Shown piece after piece: positions 1 through 8,148 of a DNA stretch of 20,017 nt (its first letter is position 1; every line of letters begins with the position of its first letter). Both the position numbers and the translations under genes were made by a program. Source of the stretch: a virus; IMG/VR virus record IMGVR_UViG_3300017739_000167, positions 1-20,017 of that record. The stretch is one strand, 5' to 3'. The notes beneath the pieces were generated by a model that was not told the origin of the DNA, did no database searches, and saw only the letters and a list, made by a program, of their open reading frames with translations.

Positions 1-1221
1 AATAGCTGCTGTTACTGTATTACCAGAACCAGTGGTAGTTATACCAGTTCCACCTGCAATTGTCAAGGTTTCACTATCTAAATCAATACTTAATGCACCA
101 CCACTATCACCTTGGAAGTCAAGATCTTGAGCAGTTACTTGTGCATCTACGTAAGCTTTAACTGATTGTTGTGTGGGAATAAGTGTAGCAGAGTTAGAAG
201 ACATGTTATCTTCGTCAACAAATGCTGTGACAGTGATTGTACCATCCGACAGATTAGCAAAAGTAATATCACCTGCACTAGAGCCACCGATAGTTACACC
301 GTCTATTGTACCGCCATTAATGTCTGCTGTAGTTAGTACTGCAGATGGTACTGTAATAACACCAGTAGAGTCAGCTATTGTAGCTGCTGCTGTGCCATCT
401 TTAGCTTTAATATTAGTTACTTCAATATTAGTAGTATCTATTGTAGTAGCATTTACATTTGTAATGTTACCTGTGGTAGATGCTAGTGTTGTAATGGTGA
501 TAGCATTAATTGTACCACCTTCAACTTTATCACCAGAGATTTGATCAGCAGCTAGTGTAAGTGTACCCGCAGATACATCAAGTGTTTTACCTGAGCCTAC
601 TGTAATGTCTGAGGTAGCAATAGTAGCACCATCAATAGTACCACCGTTAATGTCTGCAGTATCAGCTACCAGAGAGTCAATATTAGCAGTGCCATCAATA
701 TAAAGATTACGCCACTGTTTTGTTGCACTGCCAAGGTCAAAAGTATCATCTGTGTTAGGAATAACATGGCTATTAATCTCTGCCCCAATTACAATATTAT
801 CTGTATCGGAATCACCTAGAGTAATATCACCACCAAGAGTAATGTTACCAGCTACATCAAGATTACCTGCAAAGTAACCGTCTTTAAAACGAAGTGATGT
901 AGTACCAAGATCAATGTCATTGTTAGTTACAGGAACAATTACACCATCTTGAAATCTAAACTGCTCAACAGATGTACCTGAAACATTAATAGAAAACTTA
1001 ATACGGTGATTAGTAGAATCTATTTCAATTTTATTCTTTGCTGTACCTACACCTGCATCACCTAAGAATCCAATAATGGGTCCTTCTGCTGCAGTACCAT
1101 CATGTGCGTGACCGCTAGTTGCGTTAAATGCAGCAACAAGTTGATCAAACTCATCATTAGAGTCTGATGCCTGAATAATATCACCATCTGTGTATGTACT
1201 TTGTCGTGCATAACCTGCCAT
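1..1221 (-). CDS. tail fibre protein, N-terminal part (3' end beyond window)
   Basis: The reading frame is open from an ATG at 1221 to the left edge, giving 407 codons with no stop, so the C-terminal part is missing. An AGGAGA ribosome site lies about 8 nt upstream. The N-terminus (residues 1-50: YTDGDIIQASDSNDEFDQL, then a GHAHDGT stretch) is the virion-attachment type seen in tail fibres of marine phages. The segment DLGSATKQWRNLYIDG near residue 160 is also typical. The rest is Ser/Thr/Gly/Asn-rich, beta-structured sequence with repeats such as TADINGGTIDG, encoded twice (about 299-330 and 629-660). Its expected role is to bind the host surface; the receptor-binding tip would be in the missing part. 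It is the last gene seen in the tail module, 3 nt after the nozzle gene. The fibre call is fairly firm from the N-terminal pattern and position. Confidence 0.8.
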   Translation of the reverse strand, partial: MAGYARQSTYTDGDIIQASDSNDEFDQLVAAFNATSGHAHDGTAAEGPIIGFLGDAGVGTAKNKIEIDSTNHRIKFSINVSGTSVEQFRFQDGVIVPVTNNDIDLGTTSLRFKDGYFAGNLDVAGNITLGGDITLGDSDTDNIVIGAEINSHVIPNTDDTFDLGSATKQWRNLYIDGTANIDSLVADTADINGGTIDGATIATSDITVGSGKTLDVSAGTLTLAADQISGDKVEGGTINAITITTLASTTGNITNVNATTIDTTNIEVTNIKAKDGTAAATIADSTGVITVPSAVLTTADINGGTIDGVTIGGSSAGDITFANLSDGTITVTAFVDEDNMSSNSATLIPTQQSVKAYVDAQVTAQDLDFQGDSGGALSIDLDSETLTIAGGTGITTTGSGNTVTAAI

Positions 1222-1224
1222 ATT

Positions 1225-2949
1225 TTATCTCCTAGCGGCTGCTTTAAATTCTAACTGAAAGCCTTTAAGTGAATAGGGTACGGATACACCATTATCCACA
1301 ACACGCAATGCTATTGCAAAACCTGAGCCTTCTATCGGCTGCCTAATTAATGGGTTTGACTGACCACCATATGTAACTGTTCCGTACTCACCTGTACCAT
1401 ACAAAGCCACAACTTTACTTGAATCAAAAGGATAAGCTGCAGGTCTTGCAGAGTTAGGATCTTCGTAATCGTATCTCACAAATAAATCGGAGTTTACAGA
1501 ACCTTCAGGTGCATAGTTTATTACTGCACGTTGAAATTGTTTTCTAATTCCTGCATCACCCATAGTAATATCTGGTGACCTGTATCTTCCAATAATGGTA
1601 GTCCCATCAAAAGTATTACCTTGTTCTTGTTGATATACATATCCATCGTAACCGCCGTGTATTACATAAACAATACCGTCTTCATTTATGTGATCTGTAC
1701 AAGAAGGTTGAATACCTAAAGTTTCAGCAAACTCATAACCCTCTGCAGTTCTATGGCAGATAACACCTTTAGTACGTTCTTTAGTTCTTGCATCGTTACC
1801 AGAAGTATCACAAAAGAATATTCTATACTGAGTTTTATCGGGAACTATCACTGAGTCAAACTCAGTTATGTCAGAGTAAATATTAAACAATTGATGCACA
1901 GCAGTACTAATTGATCCAAGCTCAACATCACCTATTCGTTCAGTACCAGCAACAGTTCTTAAACCATCTCGACCTAAGAATACAATATCACCCGCAAATT
2001 CTTGTATTGTAAATCCATTCATACAACCAATATTCTTTGACACAGGTTGTAATTGAAAGTCTGCTATGGTATTACCATCTAGCCTAAATATACGTTCCTG
2101 ACAAAATATAAACAAAGAATCTCGAAAAGGAAATATACCTGTTATAGGACTATCGACTCGTATAGATCCAGCGCCACTCGCAGGTGTAAAGTCAGTGGGT
2201 GCATATGGCGCAGAAAATATTAACTCTTGGGGATTAGAAGACATACCCGCAAAAAATATAGCGTTCTTAAAGCCTGTAACAAACTGAGGATCTACTGGGG
2301 CGTTAGTAGTATTAATATCTGTTACTGAATTGCCTGTAGTATAAAAAGATGCCAGATTTGCACCGTCAGCAAAAACAATAGTAGAAGTACCATTTATGTT
2401 ATATCTAAAGTGTGAGTACTTTTTTGCACCCGTACGACCGCTATCAATCTCCGTCCAGTACTGAGTTACTGCTGCATCATCCGCATGTACTGCTGCACTT
2501 GTACTGTTAGCACCACGAGTACATCCTATGAAAGTTACAGAGTCAATACTAGTATAAGTAATCTGCTCTGTACCTATTAGAATAGTTCCAGAAGAACTAA
2601 ACCCTGCAGTACTATTTACAACAACACTAGTTGCAGAGTTAGTTGTAGAGCCATTAGTATTAGAGCTACCATTAGAAGATCTAAAAACTTTGGTCCCTCG
2701 CGCAGCTATGATTTCATTTTGATGAAAAGCTGACATAAGAACTTTTTCTGTAGAAGATGCAGTCTGAGGAACAATATTAGTATTCCACTTTGTGTATCCA
2801 TTAATACGTCTATACCCACCCTTAATGTCAGGCTCAAAGTTTTGTAACTCAAAAGCCTGTCCGGGTTGCATAGTGAATGTAGATCTATTAAGAACTAATC
2901 CACCTTGGCAAGGAAAGATAAAAGGATTAAGACCTGCTTCATCTGCCAT
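1225..2949 (-). CDS. tail nozzle / tail tubular protein B-like
   Basis: This 574-aa protein lies between the adaptor and tail fibre genes, where short-tailed phages encode the distal tail tube (T7 gp12 or P22 gp10 type). The N-terminus (PGQAFELQNFEPDIKGGYRR, residues 29-48) fits proteins of this group, and the long beta-rich body fits a beta-propeller nozzle. Residues about 103-162 look like an inserted beta module of the kind recurring in tail proteins (pattern: GF-SSGTILIG-EQITYTS, then TRGANST-A--H-D-A-V). The expected role is to close the tail channel until host contact and to pass DNA afterwards. The start overlaps the adaptor stop by 1 nt, suggesting coupled translation. The call rests on position, size and the N-terminal pattern; exact homology was not checked. 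Confidence 0.62.
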   Translation of the reverse strand: MADEAGLNPFIFPCQGGLVLNRSTFTMQPGQAFELQNFEPDIKGGYRRINGYTKWNTNIVPQTASSTEKVLMSAFHQNEIIAARGTKVFRSSNGSSNTNGSTTNSATSVVVNSTAGFSSSGTILIGTEQITYTSIDSVTFIGCTRGANSTSAAVHADDAAVTQYWTEIDSGRTGAKKYSHFRYNINGTSTIVFADGANLASFYTTGNSVTDINTTNAPVDPQFVTGFKNAIFFAGMSSNPQELIFSAPYAPTDFTPASGAGSIRVDSPITGIFPFRDSLFIFCQERIFRLDGNTIADFQLQPVSKNIGCMNGFTIQEFAGDIVFLGRDGLRTVAGTERIGDVELGSISTAVHQLFNIYSDITEFDSVIVPDKTQYRIFFCDTSGNDARTKERTKGVICHRTAEGYEFAETLGIQPSCTDHINEDGIVYVIHGGYDGYVYQQEQGNTFDGTTIIGRYRSPDITMGDAGIRKQFQRAVINYAPEGSVNSDLFVRYDYEDPNSARPAAYPFDSSKVVALYGTGEYGTVTYGGQSNPLIRQPIEGSGFAIALRVVDNGVSVPYSLKGFQLEFKAAARR

Positions 2950-3656
2950 TATACTAAAGAACTTCCTACGGATGATTTATATATTACTGTAGAGCGAATA
3001 TAGTCTGTCCTGTTAGACAGTAAAGTTTGCATGCTTTTAATACCATCTTCAAACCTTGCAAAGTTTAATTGGTATTCGTTGCCTTCTCCTCTGTATTGAT
3101 AACCAAAGGCAGTAGCTCCATCTACAATTACCTGCCTATACTGCGAAGGTATAGTAGGTACATCTGTTGCCACACTTAATGCAGTAGTGTATATGTAATA
3201 TTCAAACTTTAAAGAGTATGTTTTATCTGGATATGGATATAAACCAAAGTTATTATCCGGTGTTCTAAATACATGCGAGGGTACACCCCCTACATCTGAT
3301 CTATCTTCTTGATTAATGAATTTATTTAAATAATCTTTATAGTCAATAATAGTAAGAGATTTACCTTCAACACTTAAAGAAGAATCATCTACGAGTCTAA
3401 ATGTATCGTAATCTACATGTTTAGCGTTTGTAGGTATAGTGTATCTAGTTGTTCCTGCTACAAGTGTCTCTGTCTGCGTAGCGTGGTTGTAAGGCCAACT
3501 AAACTCACGAGTATTAATATAGTTAATGGCATCGTTTACAGCGTTCTTACACTGAGTTTGAAACCCACGAGAGTTGACAAAGTTAGATGAAGTTAAAGCT
3601 ACTTCATTAAACCTAGCTAGTACTTCGTTTGTAAGATCAAGATAAGTGTAAGCCAT
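2949..3656 (-). CDS. head-to-tail adaptor / tail tubular protein A-like
   Basis: This 235-aa protein is encoded after the decoration gene and before the nozzle gene. The N-terminus (TYLDLTNEVLARFNEVAL, then helices with NAVNDAINYINTREFSWPY) matches the helical, gp4/gp11-type adaptor proteins that form a ring under the portal in short-tailed phages. A beta-rich centre (residues about 65-150) and a helical C-terminus with YRQVIVDGATAFGY follow. A ribosome site (AGGGAAAT) precedes the ATG, and an upstream hairpin may limit its expression relative to the capsid genes. The adaptor call is an inference from order and pattern. Confidence 0.55.
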   Translation of the reverse strand: MAYTYLDLTNEVLARFNEVALTSSNFVNSRGFQTQCKNAVNDAINYINTREFSWPYNHATQTETLVAGTTRYTIPTNAKHVDYDTFRLVDDSSLSVEGKSLTIIDYKDYLNKFINQEDRSDVGGVPSHVFRTPDNNFGLYPYPDKTYSLKFEYYIYTTALSVATDVPTIPSQYRQVIVDGATAFGYQYRGEGNEYQLNFARFEDGIKSMQTLLSNRTDYIRSTVIYKSSVGSSLV

Positions 3657-3679
3657 TATATTTCCCTAAGATAGCCTAA

Positions 3680-3703
3680 AGGGGCCACTCGAAAGCAGCC
3701 CCT
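3680..3703 (-). terminator. UUCG-loop hairpin between decoration and adaptor genes (attenuator-like)
   Basis: On the minus strand the RNA would form a 6-bp stem AGGGGC/GCCCCU, two G-U wobble pairs, a C-G and a U-A pair, and a UUCG tetraloop. Only UUUAGG follows, so the U-tract is short. It sits 14 nt after the decoration gene stop and 24 nt before the adaptor start, a place where capsid transcripts could be partly ended or protected at the 3' end. It is either a weak intrinsic terminator or an RNA-processing or stabilising hairpin. Confidence 0.55.
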
Positions 3704-3716
3704 AAAGTTAGTTCAT

Positions 3717-4130
3717 TTATGCAAGCGTATCACGATCTACTTCTGCCGCTGCCTTTGTAGCGCCCATAGGCATGTACATTACAAAGAACTTGAACGAACC
3801 TGCAGAAGGTGCGTTTGAGCCAGCCAGCTTAGCTGTGATAACAGTGTCAGCAACAGTAACATTTGTGATGCCATTCACTGTAGTAGTGGTAGCAGCCAAT
3901 GTTTTAGCGGCATTAATATCTGCAGTACCTAGCAGATCAATGTCACCACCTGTTACACCGAAGCTCACTGCGTTAGCACCACCAATGGTAGCTGCAGCAG
4001 TACACTCAGCACCAGCAGCAAGTACCACACAATTGTCTGGGACTGTACCAATGTCATGAGTTGAACTAGTGGTGAGATCACCGTGAGCAATCACGGCAGT
4101 CTCAATACGGACGGGGGATTGTAAAGCCAT
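3717..4130 (-). CDS. putative head decoration / capsid-associated protein
   Basis: This 137-aa protein is encoded 13 nt after the coat gene. It is Ala/Thr/Val-rich with alternating small and hydrophobic residues, has no predicted membrane helix, and reads as an all-beta protein. Size, composition and place suggest a decoration or head-fibre protein that binds the capsid surface. A GGGAG-type ribosome site precedes the ATG. I do not recognise a named family. Alternatives include another minor head protein. Confidence 0.5.
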   Translation of the reverse strand: MALQSPVRIETAVIAHGDLTTSSTHDIGTVPDNCVVLAAGAECTAAATIGGANAVSFGVTGGDIDLLGTADINAAKTLAATTTTVNGITNVTVADTVITAKLAGSNAPSAGSFKFFVMYMPMGATKAAAEVDRDTLA

Positions 4131-4143
4131 ATTTTAGTCTCCC

Positions 4144-5217
4144 TTAAGCTGCGTTATATTTAGCAGTAACAAGAGCTTCTGGGCGAAGTATCTTCCTACC
4201 GTAAAGGTGCATACCACGAACAATGTCAGCGAAGCTGTCAGGGTCACGGTAAGTTTCAGTCTTGTTGATCTGCTCCGCAGTTGCTACAGCAGAATCATGA
4301 CCCGCAACAATAACACCGTAGTTGGTGTTTTGGTTTGCAGAACCTGTAGTTCCAGCACCAGTGCCTACTGAAGGCAAGTTGCTTGATACGTACAAGCGGA
4401 AACCAAAGAAGTTGTTGAGGTTTAGACCATTGCGAAGTGAGCCTGAGTCACCGAAATCGGCGTTCAAAAAGCGAGAATCTTCATCACGAAGTAGCTCCAT
4501 GAATACCGGGTCAACAACCAGCCAACGCCCTGCAGTATCAACTTGCTGTTGATCCAACAAACGACCCATACGTGCTACAACCATTACAGGTGAAGCAGTT
4601 GCAGTCGGCAGAGCAGTAGCGCCCGGCAAACGTGCGGCCAAGGGAATTGAATGATCCCCTGCAGAACCAGTTGTGATGTTACCAAATGAATCCTTACGGA
4701 GTTTCATTGAAGTCAACAACTCATCTGAGCCAGCAGTAGTAACAGCTTTGGTGCCGTTTACTTGGTCATTAACAGTGCCAGCATTTGCATGCAAAGCAGA
4801 CTGTTTATAGCCTGACAGATAGCCAAGAACTTCTTGGTCATACTGATCAGCAAGACGATAAGCTGCACGATCCGTTGCAAGACTCATGAAATTGACGTGA
4901 CTATGAGCCTCTTCAATATCATCCATCTTGAAAGCAAAATAGTTAGCTTTATCAACGACTAAGGAGAAATCCTCGTCATCTAAGTCTTGTGCTGAAACCT
5001 GCGTCCCACGAGCGTAGGAGCTTACAGAAATTTCAGGCTCTTTGATAATTTTCACTGTATCACCTTGGGCAGAAATCTCCCCAAAATAATCAGAGTTGGT
5101 GATGTCACCACATACTGTACTCTTGCGGAAAGCAAGCTGTACTTTTTTTGAATAGATTACTGGGCTAAAATTGCCGTTTGGCAAATTCCCGTAACCTGCT
5201 GCTGATGTAAAAGCCAT
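4144..5217 (-). CDS. major capsid (coat) protein
   Basis: This is probably the shell subunit of the icosahedral head. It follows the scaffold gene, is 357 aa (usual coat size), and contains coat-type stretches: LAFRKSTVCGDITNSDYFG, GDTVKIIKEPEIS and VDKANYFAFKMDDIEEAHS near the N-terminus, which matches the HK97-fold coat proteins of many marine podoviruses and siphoviruses. The start was chosen at 5217 rather than an in-frame ATG at 5232, because GGAGG, lying directly after that earlier ATG, is an ideal ribosome site for the ATG at 5217. A sigma70-like promoter and a strong stem-loop lie in the 267-nt leader, consistent with the need for hundreds of copies. Confidence 0.85.
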   Translation of the reverse strand: MAFTSAAGYGNLPNGNFSPVIYSKKVQLAFRKSTVCGDITNSDYFGEISAQGDTVKIIKEPEISVSSYARGTQVSAQDLDDEDFSLVVDKANYFAFKMDDIEEAHSHVNFMSLATDRAAYRLADQYDQEVLGYLSGYKQSALHANAGTVNDQVNGTKAVTTAGSDELLTSMKLRKDSFGNITTGSAGDHSIPLAARLPGATALPTATASPVMVVARMGRLLDQQQVDTAGRWLVVDPVFMELLRDEDSRFLNADFGDSGSLRNGLNLNNFFGFRLYVSSNLPSVGTGAGTTGSANQNTNYGVIVAGHDSAVATAEQINKTETYRDPDSFADIVRGMHLYGRKILRPEALVTAKYNAA

Positions 5218-5387
5218 AGTATAATCCTCCATAGATGTTTGGCTTAGGTTTAATTAAGCTTGTAACATTTAGTAAGAGGCTGTCTTTCTAGGGTGCGAAT
5301 GTTATGTCAGTCGGCCAACCAACATATCAACGGGCCTATGCTAACAGGTAAGTCTTATCTTATTAGTTTTAGCTTAGGGGGTTTGAA

Positions 5388-5425
5388 TGTAGTACAAGGT
5401 AGTCTTTTCAGAGGCTTGTACTACA
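5388..5425 (-). other. 11-bp stem-loop in coat gene leader
   Basis: TGTAGTACAAG at 5388-5398 and CTTGTACTACA at 5415-5425 form a perfect 11-bp inverted repeat with a 16-nt loop. No U-run follows on either strand, so it is not an intrinsic terminator. It begins about 10 nt after the predicted transcription start of the coat promoter, so it would cap the 5' end of that mRNA. Protection from 5'-end-dependent decay is the simplest reading. Confidence 0.65.
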
Positions 5426-5442
5426 CTCTTGTAACACCTATA

Positions 5443-5470
5443 GTTATACTTACTAAATATAGGTTGTCAA
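5443..5470 (-). promoter_or_regulatory. sigma70-like promoter for coat gene
   Basis: On the minus strand a perfect -35 box TTGACA (5470-5465) is followed after 16 nt by TATAAC (5448-5443). It starts just past the scaffold stop codon and points at the coat gene. The predicted start is near 5436. Spacing is one short of optimal, but the -35 is consensus and the location makes sense. Confidence 0.6.
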
Positions 5471-5484
5471 TAACAATTTTTAAT

Positions 5485-6366
5485 TTAACGTGCACCGCCT
5501 GTCATATCATAGACAAACTTACCAGTGCGCATGGATTCCATAATAGCGTCTGCATTTTTTTCATATTCATGCACAGACATACTATTAACTTGAGATTCAC
5601 TGAATCGTCCTGCTGAGTCGTTTGATTCAGGTTTAGTTGTTCGTTTAGTAACCACAGCAGATGCTGCTTCTTTACTAGACTTTTTACGAGACTTAGTGTC
5701 CATATTATTATCTACTTTATATAGATCAATAACACGGACTACAGATCTTGGATCGTCACTGTTTTCGTAGATAGCATCTTGTACCCACTTAGGTTGCTCT
5801 CCAGCCCAGTCATGAAAGGCATCACTCTCTCGTAAATCATCGAAGTCGGGATGTGCGTCACGAATAGCATCTTCATTCTTGTTACGCTCAGCCTCTGCAG
5901 ACATACGATCTAGTTCTTGTAGACGGCCTTCTGCTAAGTTAAACTTTTCTTGGGCCTTCTTTTCTGCAATAGTTTCAACAATTGCTGCAACATCAGGATA
6001 CTTCTCTGCCCACTTAGCAATATCCTCATCAGATTTAGGTGCACGTATTTCACCACGTTCTTGTGCATTCTCTAACTGAGCCTTTATTTTCTTTAGTTCT
6101 TCCGATTGTTTATTTAAATGATTACGTAAATCACTATAGCGTTTCTTGTATGTACGCTCTTCACCCGAAAGTTTCTCGTCTTGTGATTCTTCTTGAGAGA
6201 CTTCTTCAGTTTCTACTTTTTGCTCTTCTTCAGAAGTATCTTCTTCTTCTACTAACTTCTGAAGTTCCGCTTCTTCTTGCTCAATACGCCTCTTATTAGC
6301 GTTGCTGTAATTAGAATCTACAAATCCTGCTACTTTAGGTTGTTCTACATTTTCTAGTTCTGCCAT
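5485..6366 (-). CDS. capsid scaffolding protein
   Basis: This 293-aa, very acidic, helix-rich protein lies directly upstream of the coat gene. Residues about 20-75 are dominated by Glu, then come Lys/Glu coiled-coil stretches (KKRYSDLRNHLNKQSEELKK, and a following helix). The C-terminus is more basic and mixed, as expected for the end of a scaffold that touches the coat. The expected role is to guide assembly of the procapsid and then leave it. The start has an AAAGGAAAT ribosome site. Composition and position make the call good, although scaffold sequences are poorly conserved. Confidence 0.78.
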   Translation of the reverse strand: MAELENVEQPKVAGFVDSNYSNANKRRIEQEEAELQKLVEEEDTSEEEQKVETEEVSQEESQDEKLSGEERTYKKRYSDLRNHLNKQSEELKKIKAQLENAQERGEIRAPKSDEDIAKWAEKYPDVAAIVETIAEKKAQEKFNLAEGRLQELDRMSAEAERNKNEDAIRDAHPDFDDLRESDAFHDWAGEQPKWVQDAIYENSDDPRSVVRVIDLYKVDNNMDTKSRKKSSKEAASAVVTKRTTKPESNDSAGRFSESQVNSMSVHEYEKNADAIMESMRTGKFVYDMTGGAR

Positions 6367-6389
6367 AGTTTATTTCCTTTATGTTGGGG

Positions 6390-6403
6390 CCAGCCGTAGC
6401 TGG
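6390..6403 (-). other. UNCG-type stem-loop in scaffold leader
   Basis: On the minus strand CCAGC-TACG-GCTGG gives a 5-bp stem with a UACG loop closed by C-G, the extra-stable UNCG class. It lies about 8 nt after a predicted transcription start and 23 nt before the scaffold ATG. There is no U-tract, so a terminator is unlikely; a stabilising 5' hairpin is more likely. Confidence 0.5.
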
Positions 6404-6417
6404 GTAGCCTTATAGTT

Positions 6418-6423
6418 ATTATA
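6418..6423 (-). promoter_or_regulatory. possible promoter -10 box for scaffold gene
   Basis: The minus strand carries a consensus TATAAT in the gap between the 509-aa gene and scaffold. No good -35 box is found at 16-18 nt. It may be a weak, activator-dependent or phage-specific promoter. The nearby UACG hairpin repeats the promoter-plus-stem-loop layout seen at the coat gene. Confidence 0.3.
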
Positions 6424-6437
6424 GGTAGTAATCTTGA

Positions 6438-7967
6438 CTATCGTTTCCTCATTAAGCCGCCTTTGTTTAACATACCGTATTTAGACTCTAATTCTTTTTT
6501 AGTACTTGTTGCGGCTTTGTAAGCTTTTTTACTTTTCTTTTTTACTTTCTGTAAGTTTTCACTTGTTTTAGAAGCTTTTGCTGCTGCTGCAGTTTTTGCT
6601 GCTTCCTGTGCTTTTGCTGCCCCGCTAGGGCCGGGATCGCCTCCGCCACCACCACCTGATTTTTTAGGTGGTGTAGTAGGGTCAGGAGCAACAGTATTTT
6701 TAGTAGGATCTGCCAAGTTAATTCCTACCTGTGAGGAGGCGTACTTAGCTTGTGTCTCTCCTGAATTACCAAACATCGAAGCAACTATCTTTTCAAAAGG
6801 ACTGTACTTATCCTCTATACCTTGAGCTTGTTCCATTAAAGCTTTACTTGTAGGATTATCTTTACCGCCATTCTTAGCCTTTTCTAATATAGCAGCAGCC
6901 CGTAGCGTAGATACAGTACTAACATTTGCAGCAGCACCTACAGGAGACATACGAAGCATGTCAGGCGGTCCTTTTTGAGTCTTAGCCCAGTCACTCATAG
7001 ATTTAGGATCACCAAACTTTAGATCCTCATACCATCTTTTTACTTCAGGTTGATCTGATGGTCCATCGTCATCTCTGTCATTTCTGGGTGCAGCTACGGC
7101 TGGTGCACCTTGTCTAAATCCTTCTGGTACAGGTGAGACAGGTTGTTTAGTATCTGAATACACAGCTATTTTCATAGTAGCACCAGTAGAAGGATTGTAG
7201 TAATCAACAAGTTCTGTGGGACGAGTAGTTCCTGTGGCTGTTACCATACCGGGAAATGAAGACGCACCTATTGTTTCAAACCCTGATAAAACTGAAGGGA
7301 TAGCTGGTGGGGCAGGAGGTTCTACTACTGTACCGCCCCCTGCATAACCTCTTACATACCCGCCTTCTGCAAGCTTAACACCTTTAGCATCTAACTTTCT
7401 TTGTATCTCAGGGTTACGTTCAACAATATCAAAGATACGGTCAATCATACCGTCTACATCTTCTTTTACATTCATCTGAGAAGCTTTAGGCATACCTTCT
7501 TTACGAGTAGCAGCCAACCCACCTTCAGCCATAGTAATAGTTTCAGAGCCTTCCATAATACGTTTAACTTCAGCTAAGTCAGCCGCACTAATTTCGGAAG
7601 GTAAAGAAGCAGATCCTTCCATTATAGCTTTCATATCGTTCATATCTTCATCTGATATACTAGCCATAAGATCTTCTTCAGACATCTCAGAGCCACCCAT
7701 ACCTGCAGGTACAGGCTCTCCACCAATACGTCCTTCTGATTCCATACTTGCATACTCTGACTTTGCATGATCTCGAAGATCTTCAAAGAACTTTACACCG
7801 TAAAAACGTAGAACGTCTGCAGGAACTACATATTCACCTTCAGATAGTTTTGCATCAATGTCATCACGTACTTCTTCAGCAGTAGAGCCTAGAGGTATTT
7901 CATTTCCGCTTACAGGATCAACTGGTAGTTCAGATGCCATTGCGTTCATTTGATCTTCAAGAGCCAT
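6438..7967 (-). CDS. conserved phage protein, probable virion component (509 aa)
   Basis: The first 70 residues (GNEIPLGSTAEEVRDDIDAK, LSEGEYVVPADVLRFYG, VKFFEDLRDHA) are a signature I recognise from many marine podovirus genomes next to head genes; the function is not known to me. Residues about 95-150 contain an internal repeat built on IMEGS (DMKAIMEGSASL and EVKRIMEGSETI). The middle is Gly/Pro-rich with AEGGYVRGYAGGG; the end is Ala/Lys-rich and finishes with MLNKGGLMRKR, a tag shared with neighbouring proteins. The first 11 nt overlap the 63-aa gene, and a GAGGGATG ribosome site lies before the ATG. It may be an internal or portal-associated virion protein; this is inference from location. 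Confidence 0.55.
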   Translation of the reverse strand: MALEDQMNAMASELPVDPVSGNEIPLGSTAEEVRDDIDAKLSEGEYVVPADVLRFYGVKFFEDLRDHAKSEYASMESEGRIGGEPVPAGMGGSEMSEEDLMASISDEDMNDMKAIMEGSASLPSEISAADLAEVKRIMEGSETITMAEGGLAATRKEGMPKASQMNVKEDVDGMIDRIFDIVERNPEIQRKLDAKGVKLAEGGYVRGYAGGGTVVEPPAPPAIPSVLSGFETIGASSFPGMVTATGTTRPTELVDYYNPSTGATMKIAVYSDTKQPVSPVPEGFRQGAPAVAAPRNDRDDDGPSDQPEVKRWYEDLKFGDPKSMSDWAKTQKGPPDMLRMSPVGAAANVSTVSTLRAAAILEKAKNGGKDNPTSKALMEQAQGIEDKYSPFEKIVASMFGNSGETQAKYASSQVGINLADPTKNTVAPDPTTPPKKSGGGGGGDPGPSGAAKAQEAAKTAAAAKASKTSENLQKVKKKSKKAYKAATSTKKELESKYGMLNKGGLMRKR

Positions 7968-8148
7968 TTATTTCATCCCTCAAGTATTTGAGTTTACGTA
8001 GAGCAGCTATCTCACCTTGACAGCGAAACAACTCTTCTGGTGATTTTAATTGTTCCATGTTCTTGTGTACCTGACTGATTTTACTATCAACAGTTTCACA
8101 AAAAGAATCCCATAGAGGTTTATCGTTTACTAGTTTTTTTATTATCAT
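7957..8148 (-). CDS. small helical phage protein, unknown function (63 aa)
   Basis: This short, all-helical protein (residues 10-60 with CQGEIAALRKLKYLRDEING at the C-terminus) lies between the 520-aa and 509-aa genes. It overlaps the upstream stop by an ATGA junction and the next gene by 11 nt, so it is translated as part of the head operon. Conserved small proteins of this shape occur near portal genes in podoviruses, but no role can be assigned from the sequence. Confidence 0.6.
   Translation of the reverse strand: MIIKKLVNDKPLWDSFCETVDSKISQVHKNMEQLKSPEELFRCQGEIAALRKLKYLRDEINGS

Noticed and set aside
173-544. Plus-strand frame of 123 codons
   Set aside because: It lies wholly inside the tail fibre gene on the other strand; its Val/Ser/Pro-rich product mirrors the repeat structure of that gene and it has no ribosome site.
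5217-5232. Upstream ATG as the coat gene start
   Set aside because: The GGAGG next to it is the ribosome site for the ATG at 5217, so the upstream start would have no site of its own.
5388-5425. Stem-loop as an intrinsic terminator after scaffold
   Set aside because: No U-tract follows on either strand and a promoter lies between scaffold and the stem; a 5' leader structure fits better.
5293-5616. Plus-strand frame across the coat gene leader
   Set aside because: It runs through the promoter and stem-loop and into the scaffold gene on the other strand, and the product resembles no protein family.
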